From assembly GCA_016714445.1 (NCBI GenBank), contig JADJNF010000003.1, positions 124,001-188,000 on the forward strand: a DNA stretch of 64,000 nt, given 5' to 3'. Below are positions 43,407 through 52,198 of this stretch, piece after piece. Position numbers and translations under genes: made by a program. This stretch comes from Saprospiraceae bacterium. GTDB taxonomy: Bacteria > Bacteroidota > Bacteroidia > Chitinophagales > Saprospiraceae. The notes beneath the pieces were generated by a model that was not told the DNA's origin, did not search any database, and was given only the letters and a program-made list of their open reading frames with translations. Every line of letters begins with the position of its first letter. The first letter of the stretch is position 1.

Positions 43407-43775
43407 TTAAAAGGGTACAGCTTCTGCTACTGGAGCAGTGGACGACGCTACTTTGAAAAATTCATTTACTATGATTTCTGTAATATACTTGGTATTCCCG
43501 TCTTTATCTGTGTAGGTGCGGTTCGATAATTTTCCGTGTACAGAGACTTCGTTTCCTTTTTGGATGGAGTGCGCCATTAATTCGGCTGTCTTACCCCACG
43601 CTATGAGGTTGTGCCATGTTGTGTTTTTTACTTTTTCGCCTTTTGTGTTTGTGAAAGACTCATTGGTAGCAAGTACGAGTGTGGCTTTTTTATTGCCATT
43701 GTCAAATGAAATAAGATTTACTTCTTTACCAATGTTGCCGGTAAGTTGTACTGAATTTTTGATTGTATTAATCAT
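43407..43775 (-). CDS. ssb: Single-stranded DNA-binding protein, paralogue 3
   Basis: An SSB of 122 residues when started at 43775 (MINTIKNSVQLTGNIG); the frame extends ten codons further to 43805, but the shorter start gives the N-terminus shared with the neighbouring paralogues. It closely resembles paralogue 1 in the WHNLIAWGKTAELM and GNEVSVHGKLSNRTYTDKDGN segments, suggesting duplication. It ends TAPVAEAVPF. It is the first of the minus-strand trio. Confidence 0.93.
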   Translation of the reverse strand: MINTIKNSVQLTGNIGKEVNLISFDNGNKKATLVLATNESFTNTKGEKVKNTTWHNLIAWGKTAELMAHSIQKGNEVSVHGKLSNRTYTDKDGNTKYITEIIVNEFFKVASSTAPVAEAVPF

Positions 43776-44475
43776 GATGTTAAAATTTGTATCCGTAATA
43801 TACATTGTGTTTTATTTGATATTACAGACGGGTGAAACAAATATCTGAACTTCTGTTCGATTGACGATGCAAAGATGTAGGCTGCCGATTTCCATAGTCG
43901 TTTAATATACGGGTATATACATTTGTAAACGTATCTATGTGTATACAAACTAAAATGATGTATCATAAACAATTGTTAGTCAATTGATTGTATTTATTTT
44001 TAAATTTTCTATTTTTTGCAATTTATTTGAATAATTCTTGAAATGCCGAAGAATGGCTGATTACTCCTGACAAAAAAAGGTAACATTTGTAGCATAAAAT
44101 ATACCTATGAAAATGTGATGATTAATCTTAAGTAAGAAAGCCTGAAACATTCTGCATTGGTAAAATAACGCAATAGTCGATGTATCCGATTTTGATAGGT
44201 ATGGTATAAAGATGATAAGCTCTCAAATAAGGCCACAGTTCTTTTAAAGTATACACGTTTAAAGGTCCTTTTTTGATAAACAAACCCAAACTAAAAGTCA
44301 TTTACACACATAAATGGTTCGTAAAATAAATCTATATTTTAATTTTAGTGCTATGAAATGAAGAGAAGTTAAAATGGACAAAGAAGAATAAGTTATCTAA
44401 ACCATTTGGTCATTTAAAATATAATAGTAAATTTGTTTCATATTGATCAATGAAATATAAATAAATCGAAATACC
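43776..44475. other. Mostly gene-free region with one possible small gene
   Basis: Contains the possible 57-codon minus-strand gene at 44128-44301. The rest, an A/T-rich region rich in TATAC/GTATA steps around 43900-43950, holds no other feature I can support. Confidence 0.4.
44128..44301 (-). CDS. Possible small protein of 57 residues
   Basis: The frame reads MTFSLGLFIKKGPLNVYTLK, then ELWPYLRAYHLYTIPIKIGY and IDYCVILPMQNVSGFLT. Its amino-acid make-up, with ordered aromatic residues and no long low-complexity run, looks more protein-like than the surrounding shadows. There is no known family and no clear promoter. It may equally be the remnant of a larger decayed gene. Confidence 0.3.
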   Translation of the reverse strand: MTFSLGLFIKKGPLNVYTLKELWPYLRAYHLYTIPIKIGYIDYCVILPMQNVSGFLT

Positions 44476-45021
44476 ATGTCTAAATATGTAGTTTTCTTAG
44501 TTGCAATATTAATATTTGTCAGTTGTAAAACAGATAATAAAACCACCGACCAACCCAATACTGACCAGCCTGTACCCGCCGCAGGTCAACCCGGACAGAC
44601 AGATGTATCACAACCAGGTACAGTAGATATACCTGCCGGAGCAGATGGCATAGTTCATCACTACATTTGTGAAGACAAGTGCAAGGGAGGACATTCAGAA
44701 ACCGCGGGGAGCTGCCCGGTCTGTGGCAAAGCCCTGGCACATAATCAGGCATGGCATAATCAGCCACAAAATCAAACTCCTCAACAACCTGCGCAACAAC
44801 CATCGGCAGGACCAAGGGTGCAGACTTTACCCGGACAACCCACGAGCCAGACTCAACCTCAAGCAGCCCCTGAAACGGTCAACATCCCTGCAGGAGCGGA
44901 TGGCATCGTACATCATTATATTTGTTCAGCCGGATGCAAAGGTGGTCACTCTGATAATGCAGGCAATTGTCCAAAATGCAATAAACTTTTGGCACATAAT
45001 CAAGCCTTTCACAATAAATAA
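44476..45021 (+). CDS. Lipoprotein with two Cys/His metal-binding-like repeats
   Basis: 181 residues with lipobox FVSC (Cys17). Two nearly identical 45-residue modules (residues 50-95 and 135-180) read IPAGADGIVHHYIC, then C-K-GGHS, AG-CP-C-K-LAHNQA-HN. Each has four cysteines and several histidines. They are joined by a Gln/Pro-rich flexible linker. CPxC with a preceding YxC is reminiscent of heavy-metal-binding domains (YxCPMHP/CPxCGM) and of zinc ribbons. It is probably a surface or periplasmic metal-binding lipoprotein; the metal is unknown. The gene stands alone on the plus strand. Confidence 0.65.
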   Translation: MSKYVVFLVAILIFVSCKTDNKTTDQPNTDQPVPAAGQPGQTDVSQPGTVDIPAGADGIVHHYICEDKCKGGHSETAGSCPVCGKALAHNQAWHNQPQNQTPQQPAQQPSAGPRVQTLPGQPTSQTQPQAAPETVNIPAGADGIVHHYICSAGCKGGHSDNAGNCPKCNKLLAHNQAFHNK

Positions 45022-45057
45022 GGTTTGAATCAATATTTCCTATAATCAGGAACTCTT

Positions 45058-46011
45058 TTATTCCAATTTGTCGTACACATCCAGCAGCCGAAAATCAAGG
45101 ATGGTAGTGTTGGCATCAGAATCGGGTCCATACATGATTTTAAATTTTGCCTGGCTTACTATTTCAGTATTCAGATAGGATGTTCTGGTGATCACGGCAT
45201 TAGAGTATGCTTCGTCAAACCCTTTGATAAAGACCAGCACCTCCATAGGTGTGCTTAGTATTTCCTGATCTGAGAGTCCGAACAAAGGACTTTTTTCATC
45301 AATCGGGTGTACCACTGTCCAGCTAAGGATGAGCATATTTATCCTTTGGATTTGGGTTTCAAGCGCATAAAACTTATTCATCCAGACACCATTTTCTTCT
45401 TCCCTGACTGCCAGGGTAAGTTTTACTTCTACTTCCGACAGATAATTGTTTTTATAAGGTGCCAGTCTAAACATGAGTGCTTTACCTTCTTTGAATGGAG
45501 AGATCAACATATTTTTACTAAATCTGAGATGCGCTTTTGGTCTCGAAAATCTACCATAAAACAAACCTGTAGCCAGTGCAAAACTTAATAGTCCGAGAAA
45601 TGCTTCAAAAGTAGCCACTCCGCTTACCATCATACCCATAGGACTAATACGGCCATACCCTACAGTAGTAAAAGTCTGTGTGGAGAAAAAAAACAATTCC
45701 ATAAACTGCTCGAAAGTATTGCCATCTTTTATCCCAACCAAATGCTCTATACCTATGAGTGCATATATCCACGTGAAGATAAGATTGATAAAAATATAAA
45801 ACAGAAAGATCAAAAGAAGAAAATGGCTTGAAGGTAAATTGATCATGGTGTGATACCAACTTAGCGATTCAAAAATATTCAGTCCTTTTTTTCGGACATT
45901 GGGTAAACCGTCCTTATCATAGTATCTGCCACTGTTGTCTTTGCTGTATGTTCCAAAACCGGTGGTTTCGTCTGATCTAAGCTTTTTATTGCTCCTTCTG
46001 AACATTGCCAT
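45058..46011 (-). CDS. Inward-rectifier-type potassium channel (KirBac-like)
   Basis: 317 residues: an N-terminal amphipathic slide helix region (SLSWYHTMINLPSSHFLLLI), two transmembrane helices, a pore loop with selectivity filter TVGYG (residues 116-120) and a C-terminal beta-sandwich (AHLRFSKNMLISPF, LMFRLA, ILSWTVVHPIDEKSPL, TSYLNTEIV). This is the layout of KirBac channels, which pass potassium and are gated by ligands or lipids at the cytoplasmic domain. It is the last gene of the minus-strand operon with the other channel. Confidence 0.88.
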   Translation of the reverse strand: MAMFRRSNKKLRSDETTGFGTYSKDNSGRYYDKDGLPNVRKKGLNIFESLSWYHTMINLPSSHFLLLIFLFYIFINLIFTWIYALIGIEHLVGIKDGNTFEQFMELFFFSTQTFTTVGYGRISPMGMMVSGVATFEAFLGLLSFALATGLFYGRFSRPKAHLRFSKNMLISPFKEGKALMFRLAPYKNNYLSEVEVKLTLAVREEENGVWMNKFYALETQIQRINMLILSWTVVHPIDEKSPLFGLSDQEILSTPMEVLVFIKGFDEAYSNAVITRTSYLNTEIVSQAKFKIMYGPDSDANTTILDFRLLDVYDKLE

Positions 46012-46078
46012 TCCTGATTAAATTTTTATAGCTAGAAAATATGGATTTATCTAATATTTGTAATATTCATCATTAATT

Positions 46079-46648
46079 TCAAAAATAGTATCCCAATTTA
46101 AGCGACATTTCAGGATTTAATAATGGTAAGTTATATATCTGATTATTAACTGCAACATCCTTATCACCAGCTATTTTAAGACTTAAAGCTGCCCAGGGAG
46201 AAATATAAAAATGTCTTGACAAAGTAAAATTATACCCAAGGCTGCCATTGATAAGTATATTGCTAAAGTCCGTATTTGTCTCAGCGGTAATGGATTTAAT
46301 ATTACTATTCCACAAAACAGGGCCACCACCGATCCACCAACCATGCCAGTCATCTTTGAGGAAACGGTCTGCTACCAATGCATATGCACTGATCTCATGA
46401 TCTCTGAATCCTTTGCTGGTGGACCAATCTGGTTTCTTAACAAAAGCAGTTAAAACTCTGCCTCTCCATTTGCCTTTTCCGGCCCAAATACACCCGAAAT
46501 ATCCACCAGTTAGGTACGGCAAAACATCAAGTTCAGCACCGACATTCCATACAGGATTTGACTGTGCTTTAAAGGTCACATTTGATAGCGTCAGAAGGAA
46601 GATAACCATTGGAAATATTATCAATTCCCGGCATGTTTTGTTTGTCAT
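46079..46648 (-). CDS. Secreted or outer-membrane beta-rich protein of unknown function
   Basis: 189 residues with a signal peptide (IIFPMVIFLLTLSNVTFKAQ). The mature chain has aromatic- and glycine-rich alternating strands (GYFGCIWAGKGKWRGRVL, WHGWWIGGGPVLWN, GSLGYNFTLSRHFYISPW) and ends in MSLKLGYYF, suggesting a small outer-membrane barrel. No family is recognised. It sits between two potassium-channel genes, 23 bases after the voltage-gated-type channel gene and 67 before the KirBac gene, so it is probably co-transcribed with them. Confidence 0.55.
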   Translation of the reverse strand: MTNKTCRELIIFPMVIFLLTLSNVTFKAQSNPVWNVGAELDVLPYLTGGYFGCIWAGKGKWRGRVLTAFVKKPDWSTSKGFRDHEISAYALVADRFLKDDWHGWWIGGGPVLWNSNIKSITAETNTDFSNILINGSLGYNFTLSRHFYISPWAALSLKIAGDKDVAVNNQIYNLPLLNPEMSLKLGYYF

Positions 46649-46671
46649 TTATTCTTATTGTTAATTATACA

Positions 46672-47532
46672 TTATAAACTATGTCCACATCTGTCACAAT
46701 ATTTGGCATCTTTGTCATGTCCTTCCTTGGCGCAATTAGGGCAAGTGATGGTATTCATGCTATTTTTATTTTCTCTGAGAATAGATGATGTCACTATGCC
46801 TGTTGGTACGGCAATGATGATATAACCCATCAGCATGATAATAGATGCGATGAACTGTCCAAAAGGGGTAATGGGTGAAATATCTCCGTAACCTACAGTA
46901 GTAATAGTAACTATTGCCCAATAAATACATCGGGGAATACTGTCAAAATTTGGATTTACAACATGCTCTACCAGATAGATGACAGAGCCAAAAATAGTGA
47001 CCATTATGATTATGGTGACTGCAAAGATGATCAGTTTTTTTCTACTGTCGATGAGTGCGGATAAAATGATATTTCCCTGTTCAGTGAAGCTATCCAGTTT
47101 AAATATTCTGAAAACTCTCAACAATCTTAATCCCCTTACAATCATTAGTGAGTGCATACCAGGTATAATTATCGTAAGATAACTTGGCAAAATGGACAAA
47201 AGATCGCTGACGCCAAAAAAACTTTTAATATAATAAACTGGTCTGTACACAGAGTATATCCTAAGCAGGTATTCAATGGTAAAAAAGATAGTATACACCC
47301 ACTCCAGTACATAAAAAAGTTGTTTATGTGCAGCATAGTATTTTGGTACGGTTTCCAGCATGAGAACTATGATACTTGAGAATATCATAATCAGCAGGAC
47401 AATATCAAAAAGTTTCCCTGAAGTAGTTTCAGCTTCGAAAATGATCTCATGAATTTTTTCTCTGTGCCGGGCAAAACCTTCGGGTTTTCTCTTTATTTCA
47501 GTATTGTCAAAGATATCTTTAATGGGAGACAT
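46672..47532 (-). CDS. Voltage-gated-type potassium channel with C-terminal zinc ribbon
   Basis: 286 residues with six transmembrane segments. An S4-like basic helix VRGLRLLRVFRIFKL (residues 132-146) and a pore filter TVGYGD (212-217) identify a Kv-type potassium channel. The short C-terminal tail carries C264-x2-C267 and C279-x2-C282, a zinc ribbon unusual for this channel class and possibly a sensor or assembly module. It is preceded by the zinc-ribbon protein gene (15 bases) and followed by the small barrel gene (23 bases). Confidence 0.85.
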   Translation of the reverse strand: MSPIKDIFDNTEIKRKPEGFARHREKIHEIIFEAETTSGKLFDIVLLIMIFSSIIVLMLETVPKYYAAHKQLFYVLEWVYTIFFTIEYLLRIYSVYRPVYYIKSFFGVSDLLSILPSYLTIIIPGMHSLMIVRGLRLLRVFRIFKLDSFTEQGNIILSALIDSRKKLIIFAVTIIIMVTIFGSVIYLVEHVVNPNFDSIPRCIYWAIVTITTVGYGDISPITPFGQFIASIIMLMGYIIIAVPTGIVTSSILRENKNSMNTITCPNCAKEGHDKDAKYCDRCGHSL

Positions 47533-47547
47533 AATTATTATAGTGGT

Positions 47548-47910
47548 TTACTCTACATATTCTTTTCTGAATACCAGAGCGAAGAGATTGTTTTCTAGTT
47601 GAAGATATCCGTGTTCATAACAAAAGCGATAGACTTTTCCGGTTTTGGTTTTGTATTCATTGGTAAAATAGGAAAATTTAAAACCTTCATCCAGGAGATC
47701 GGTTTTGGTGACAGTTGCTTTGCCGGTTGGGTTTAGTTCTGCAAGGATGCGGCGGTTTTTGCGCAGAATATTGTTGATATTGCGCATAAATTTATTCTGA
47801 TCTGTATTCTGTTTATTGGCAAATGCTGTCCGGCATTGATCACAACAAAATTTTTTATCTTTTCTGCCGTCAAAGGCATCTCCACATTCAAGGCATTTTC
47901 TTTTTTCCAT
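47548..47910 (-). CDS. Bacteroidota conserved zinc-ribbon protein
   Basis: 120 residues: an N-terminal zinc ribbon (KCLECGDAFDGRKDKKFCCDQC) followed by RNINNILRKNRRILAELNPTGK, a recurrent motif in many Bacteroidota genomes, and a C-terminal YRFCYEHGYLQLEN with RKEYVE. Its function is unknown; the ribbon and basic segment suggest nucleic-acid or protein binding. A TATCTTTA-like element lies about 25 bases upstream. It could be the first gene of the potassium-channel operon or only an adjacent housekeeping gene. Confidence 0.75.
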   Translation of the reverse strand: MEKRKCLECGDAFDGRKDKKFCCDQCRTAFANKQNTDQNKFMRNINNILRKNRRILAELNPTGKATVTKTDLLDEGFKFSYFTNEYKTKTGKVYRFCYEHGYLQLENNLFALVFRKEYVE

Positions 47911-47985
47911 ACCTATTGTAAATTTATGTAAAGATAAGTAAGAATATTTTTAATTGGTGTTATAGTTCAAATTTTGTACATTTTT

Positions 47986-48420
47986 TCATTTTAAAAATTC
48001 AATAACAGCTCTGAAAAACTCGTCAGGATTGTCCAACCATGGATAGTGCCCGCATTTTTCAATATATTGTATTTTGCTCTTTTTAAAAATTTTATAATTT
48101 TTCAATGTGATTTGTTTGTCAATGATACCTTGCTTTGGATGTATAATCAATGTCTGCTTATAAAAATTTTCAAACTGATTAGAGCAGTCATATTTAATTT
48201 GTAAAAGATTTTTTATCAATAAAGAGTTGATTTCACAGTCTATATTAAAAATATCTTCTGTTACTTTGTCAACAAATTTGGAATAAAAAACATATGCTTT
48301 TGCAAGATATTTTGCCCTTTGCTTTGATTCAAATTCACTAATAGTGCCGCAGGTCAATTTATTTTCTATAGCACGGAGAGAATCCCTTTCTATTTGAGTC
48401 AGGTTTTCATTGATTTTCAA
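47986..48420 (-). pseudogene. Alpha/beta-hydrolase, C-terminal half (gene split by IS remnant)
   Basis: A 144-codon frame beginning with TTG that matches the second half of small alpha/beta hydrolases: a helical lid (SLRAIENKL to AKAYVFYSKFVDK), then TLIIHPKQGIID (acidic residue region) and IEKCGHYPWLDNPDEFFRAVIEFLK with the catalytic histidine. There is no nucleophile or oxyanion region. The missing first half lies in the same orientation at 49619-50032, on the far side of a decayed transposase. Confidence 0.75.
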
Positions 48421-48493
48421 ATTTATTTGTTTTAGGTATTCTAAATTTACCCCTCCTGTTGAAGATAGTATTAATCTTTTTCACTACCGACTT

Positions 48494-48529
48494 AAAAAAA
48501 AAAAGGGGTTAACCTAAAAGATTAACCCT
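48494..48529 (-). terminator. Minus-strand Rho-independent terminator
   Basis: The stem GGGTTAA/TTAACCC (48506-48528) is followed on the minus strand by about eleven T. It sits at the left border of the IS remnant and would block any transcript entering the hydrolase C-terminal half. Confidence 0.7.
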
Positions 48530-48649
48530 TATGTCAACCTTTTGGCTACGAAACACATCATAGTATGACAATCAAAGATAGTTCAAAAATTTAGTCGGTC
48601 ACAATTTTCAAACAATTGATTGATTTTATACCGAATCGTTTTATGTACT

Positions 48650-49580
48650 AGTTATCAACATAGTATAGATAAACATAAGGACTTTCCCGGACTCAATTGG
48701 TCACCATGCTTTTGGTATCTTCACATGCGATTCTATGGGCGAAATTTGTGATGCAGATGGGTTTACGGGAAATTAAACCTTTGGATTAAAATCATCCCGG
48801 AGAGGCTAAGTCCTATCTTTTAAGCCAATTTTGTCGGTCAGCCGAATTAAAAACGTTTCGTTCAAGGATCTGTATATCTTCGACTCGTACTACGGCTTCA
48901 CATGAAAGGTGTCGGGCGCAATCCGAAGGATGATGGAAAGAAAAAGGTGGACTCAAAGTGCATATGCTCATGATGCACATGCCGACACTCCTGCGTTTGT
49001 AAAGATCATCGATGCAAAATGCCACAAACATTCTTCAAACCTTAACCTTCCGAGCAAGCGGTAGTTTTGACAGGGCATAACCACTACCTTCAATTTGCTA
49101 AATTTACGGAGAAGAAATCAATTTTGTATGTAGATTGAAGAAAATGCAGTATATGACATCATAGAACAAACATATTTTAAAAAGTTGGCGAGGCACAAAA
49201 TCCATCGACACAAAGAGAGGACACTTTGCCAGGCAAAGAAACCTACAGAGATGAAAAGGAAGGGTAATATAAATAAAACAGAAGAAGTGGCTTATATCTA
49301 TAAACTTAGGTGGAATATAGAACTGCTATTTAAGAAGTTAAAATTCATTTTCTATTCAGAGACGGAAAATGGAATAAAGACACAAATATGGTGTACATTA
49401 ATTGCCCAATACTGCTCTTGGTATTAAAAGTAAAATCTGAAACAAAAAGCCTATTCGACAGTTGCCTGGTAAAATCCGGATGTATTCTGGATGGTAAAAA
49501 TAGCAAGAACTTATGTAAAAGCAGCAAAACAAAAAAAATCTCCGCGCTCAATTATCTATCTTTTAAAAATGGGGGTACTA
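48650..49580 (+). pseudogene. Decayed IS4-type transposase (DUF4372-containing)
   Basis: Protein text of an IS4-family transposase runs through this stretch in shifting frames, with several stops. In order are LVTMLFGIFTCDSMGEI, DLYIFDS, GRNPKDDGKKKGGLKVH-like text, DAHADTPAFVKIIDAKCH, KNAVYDIIEQ and, in one frame at 49185-49427, EEVAYIYKLRWNIELLFKKLK followed by GIKTQIWCTLIAQ. The YxxR-W-IELLFK-LK motif is the C-terminal DDE-enzyme signature of this family. At least six frame disruptions make it inactive. It lies inside an alpha/beta-hydrolase gene. Terminal repeats could not be recognised by eye. Confidence 0.8.
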
Positions 49581-49618
49581 TTTGAAGTTATAAACAATAT
49601 ACACTGATAATCAGTTGT

Positions 49619-50032
49619 TTAATTGTATATTTTGATTAATTTTAATTTAAGTCTGTTAATAGTGAATCTTTTTATGTTTTCAGGATATTTTGACGCATAT
49701 TGAGTAGCTATCAAACCACCAAACCCATGACCTAAAACATTCCATTTTTTAACCCCCAAACCAATTCTTACCTTTTCAATGTCAGTTACCATTTTCTCGA
49801 ATGTGATACTATTTGAATCTATTTTGTTAATGTAGCTTGCACCTGTGCCACGATAATCAAATATTATTGTTTGGAAGTGTTTACTCAATTTTTTTGCCAA
49901 AAATATATTATCATCACTGCCATTGCCAGGACTTCCATTGATAATTAAAAGGGGATCACCTGAACCATAAGTTCTGAATCCCAACTGACCATCCTGAATT
50001 TCCACAAACCTATATTCCTGAGCAGTGACCAT
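49619..50032 (-). pseudogene. Alpha/beta-hydrolase, N-terminal half (gene split by IS remnant)
   Basis: A 137-codon frame with the first half of a prolyl-aminopeptidase-like alpha/beta hydrolase: YGSGDPLLIINGSPGNGSDD (oxyanion region), IIFDYRGTGAS and WNVLGHGFGGLIATQYA. The nucleophile elbow reads GHGFGG, so glycine stands where serine is expected. Homology ends after KYPENIKRFTIN, and the reading frame then closes in unrelated sequence at the IS border. With the half at 47986-48420 it would form one hydrolase of normal length. Confidence 0.75.
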
Positions 50033-50412
50033 AATAATTTGCCATACTCAGTTTTAATATCACTAATAGCAAAAAATTTAACTTCATTTAGAAACTTGAT
50101 TTAAACCAGGATTTGAATAGTTACATTTGATATTACAAAAGTGCCAATTTTTAATAAATATTGGCTTAAAATAAGATTCTATAAAATTTATTTAGATAAT
50201 TTATTGATTTTATTTCAAAAAACAATGAAAAAATTGGGACTTTGAATGGGGATTTTTATTATCAATTGTTAAAATTGTGTGTCTTATCAGAAATAATAAT
50301 AATTGTAGTAAGAAATGAATATTGAATTTGGTTAGACCTGAATTATATTAAAAAAAAAGGAACATTTTGCAATGTTCCTTTTTCCTTATTTTGAATATGT
50401 AAATAGACACAA
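50033..50412. other. Gene-free stretch
   Basis: An A/T-rich spacer. Only the pyruvate kinase terminator near its end is recognisable. Confidence 0.4.
50359..50384 (-). terminator. Terminator of pyruvate kinase
   Basis: GGAACATT and AATGTTCC pair around a four-base loop. On the minus strand a run of about nine T follows. It lies about 30 bases past the pyk stop. Confidence 0.85.
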
Positions 50413-51858
50413 TTATTCTATCACAGTGATCTTTAGCATATTGGTTCTGAATCGTTTGTGTAGCGGCATACTGCCTGTATTGATTACAATGTCTCCAGTT
50501 TCTACTACTCCTTCATCTTTTAGTATCTCGTTGACATCTTCGATGGTTTCGTCGGTCGTAGTAAATTTGGTGTACAGATAACATTTTACGCCCCAGACCA
50601 TACTTAGAGTGCTAAGCATGTGAGGTTTATCGGAAAAAATGTGAATATCCGGTTTGGGTCTGTAGGATGAAATTTTAAATGCTGTATAACCATTCACAGT
50701 GAGACCTAGTATTGCTTTGGCATTGACCTCTTCAGCCAATCGTGGCGCATTGAGACATAATACATCAGAGAGAAATGTTTCTGCATCTGGGTCAGGATTG
50801 GGTCTCTTCCCGATCATGTGATAGCTGGCTTCAGCTTCACCGATGATTCTGCGCATCGCTTCGACCACCAGAGCAGGGTGATTTCCTACGGAAGTTTCTC
50901 CGCTCAGCATTACAGCGTCGGTTCCGTCCAGTACAGCATTTGCTACATCGGTTACCTCGGCTCTGCTTGGAGATGGATTGGTGATCATACTCTCCATCAT
51001 TTGAGTGGCTACGATCACAGGTTTTGCCTTTTGAATACATTTGGCAATGATCATTTTTTGTAAACCCGGCAATTTTTCGATAGGAACTTCTACACCCAAG
51101 TCTCCTCTGGCTATCATAATCGCATCTGAAGCTTTGATGATTTCCTTAATATTTGCAATGGCTTCAGGCTTTTCTACTTTTGCAACCACTTTTGCAAAGT
51201 GTTTTTTTGCTTTAATTCTTCTTTGCAGATCTTTGACATCTTTTGCCTGTCTGACAAATGACAATGCGATCCAGTTGACCGGCTGAGTCAGTATATAGTC
51301 CAGATCTTCCAGATCTTTTTCAGTCAGTGATGGCTGAGTGACGATGGTGTCAGGTAAGTTTACGCCTTTATTGGATGAGAGTATATTTCCGAAGAGAACC
51401 ATAAGTTTGACTTCATTGGTACCATTGGTTGAAATGACTTCCAAAACTATTTTACCATCATCCACAAGCACTTTTTCACCGACCTTTACATCACTGGCAA
51501 AAAGTTCATAACTCATATATATTTTCTCCTTCGTCCCCAGACATTCTTCGTTCACAAAAGTCAGTATATCACCTGGGTTGATATCCAGTGCATTATTTTC
51601 TATTTTGCCAATACGTAGTTTCGGTCCCTGCAGGTCAGCAAGAATACCCACGTGAACATGATATTTTTCATTGATCTCGAGGATATTGTCTATGACTTCC
51701 TGATGTTGTGTATGAGCACCATGGGAGAAGTTTAACCTGAATACATTGACGCCGGCTTTGACCAAATCCAGCAATGCTTCCTTAGAACTTGATGCCGGGC
51801 CGATGGTAGCCAGTATTTTTGTTTTTTGATGATGATTGACATGTATTAAAGCCGCCAT
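50413..51858 (-). CDS. pyk: Pyruvate kinase
   Basis: A 481-residue glycolytic enzyme that converts phosphoenolpyruvate and ADP to pyruvate and ATP in the cytosol. It shows KTKILATIGPASSS, VFRLNFSHG, ILADLQGPKLRIG, VEKPEAIANI (catalytic lysine), MIARGDLGVEVP (Mg-binding), ATQMMESMI and the C-terminal allosteric domain ending RTNMLKITVIE. The length is usual. The minus strand has TATCTTCG at 51881-51888, one mismatch from the -7 consensus. It is monocistronic with its own terminator. Confidence 0.97.
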   Translation of the reverse strand: MAALIHVNHHQKTKILATIGPASSSKEALLDLVKAGVNVFRLNFSHGAHTQHQEVIDNILEINEKYHVHVGILADLQGPKLRIGKIENNALDINPGDILTFVNEECLGTKEKIYMSYELFASDVKVGEKVLVDDGKIVLEVISTNGTNEVKLMVLFGNILSSNKGVNLPDTIVTQPSLTEKDLEDLDYILTQPVNWIALSFVRQAKDVKDLQRRIKAKKHFAKVVAKVEKPEAIANIKEIIKASDAIMIARGDLGVEVPIEKLPGLQKMIIAKCIQKAKPVIVATQMMESMITNPSPSRAEVTDVANAVLDGTDAVMLSGETSVGNHPALVVEAMRRIIGEAEASYHMIGKRPNPDPDAETFLSDVLCLNAPRLAEEVNAKAILGLTVNGYTAFKISSYRPKPDIHIFSDKPHMLSTLSMVWGVKCYLYTKFTTTDETIEDVNEILKDEGVVETGDIVINTGSMPLHKRFRTNMLKITVIE

Positions 51859-52198
51859 ATTATATTTTTATTTAAGCGGGCGAAGATAGTGTAATTTTAA
51901 CAATAATTCCAAAACTCGGATCAGTATTAATTTTATGAGAATTGGTCAAAGTGGAATTTACTGGATTATTATTGAACTTTAAAGATATCAAATCCACTAT
52001 TAATTTGAGAAAATTGCAATTTATATAATAGTTATTCTGTGGGATTAAAACCCTTGAGATCTGTTCATCTGATTTAAAATAAGTTCTGTCCTGTTTTTTA
52101 ATCCGTTAATCAATAAATTCTTTATATTTGGAATTTATTAACAAAAGATGATGTTGTACTTTCAAAATTTGTATTAAAAACTTCACATTTCAGATACC
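51859..52198. other. Divergent intergenic region
   Basis: Between pyk (minus) and the NfeD-like gene (plus). Besides the promoter elements at 51881-51888 (minus, imperfect) and 52123-52130 (plus) I see nothing. Confidence 0.45.
52123..52130 (+). promoter_or_regulatory. Bacteroidota -7 promoter element for the NfeD-flotillin operon
   Basis: TATATTTG matches TAnnTTTG and lies 68 bases before the ATG at 52199. Confidence 0.5.

Noticed and set aside
43776..44475. CRISPR or tRNA content in the 700-base gap
   Set aside because: No regularly spaced repeats and no cloverleaf with a T-loop were found here or elsewhere in the window.
49185..49427. An intact 80-codon gene
   Set aside because: The frame is only the best-preserved part of the decayed IS4-type transposase, continuing text found in other frames upstream.
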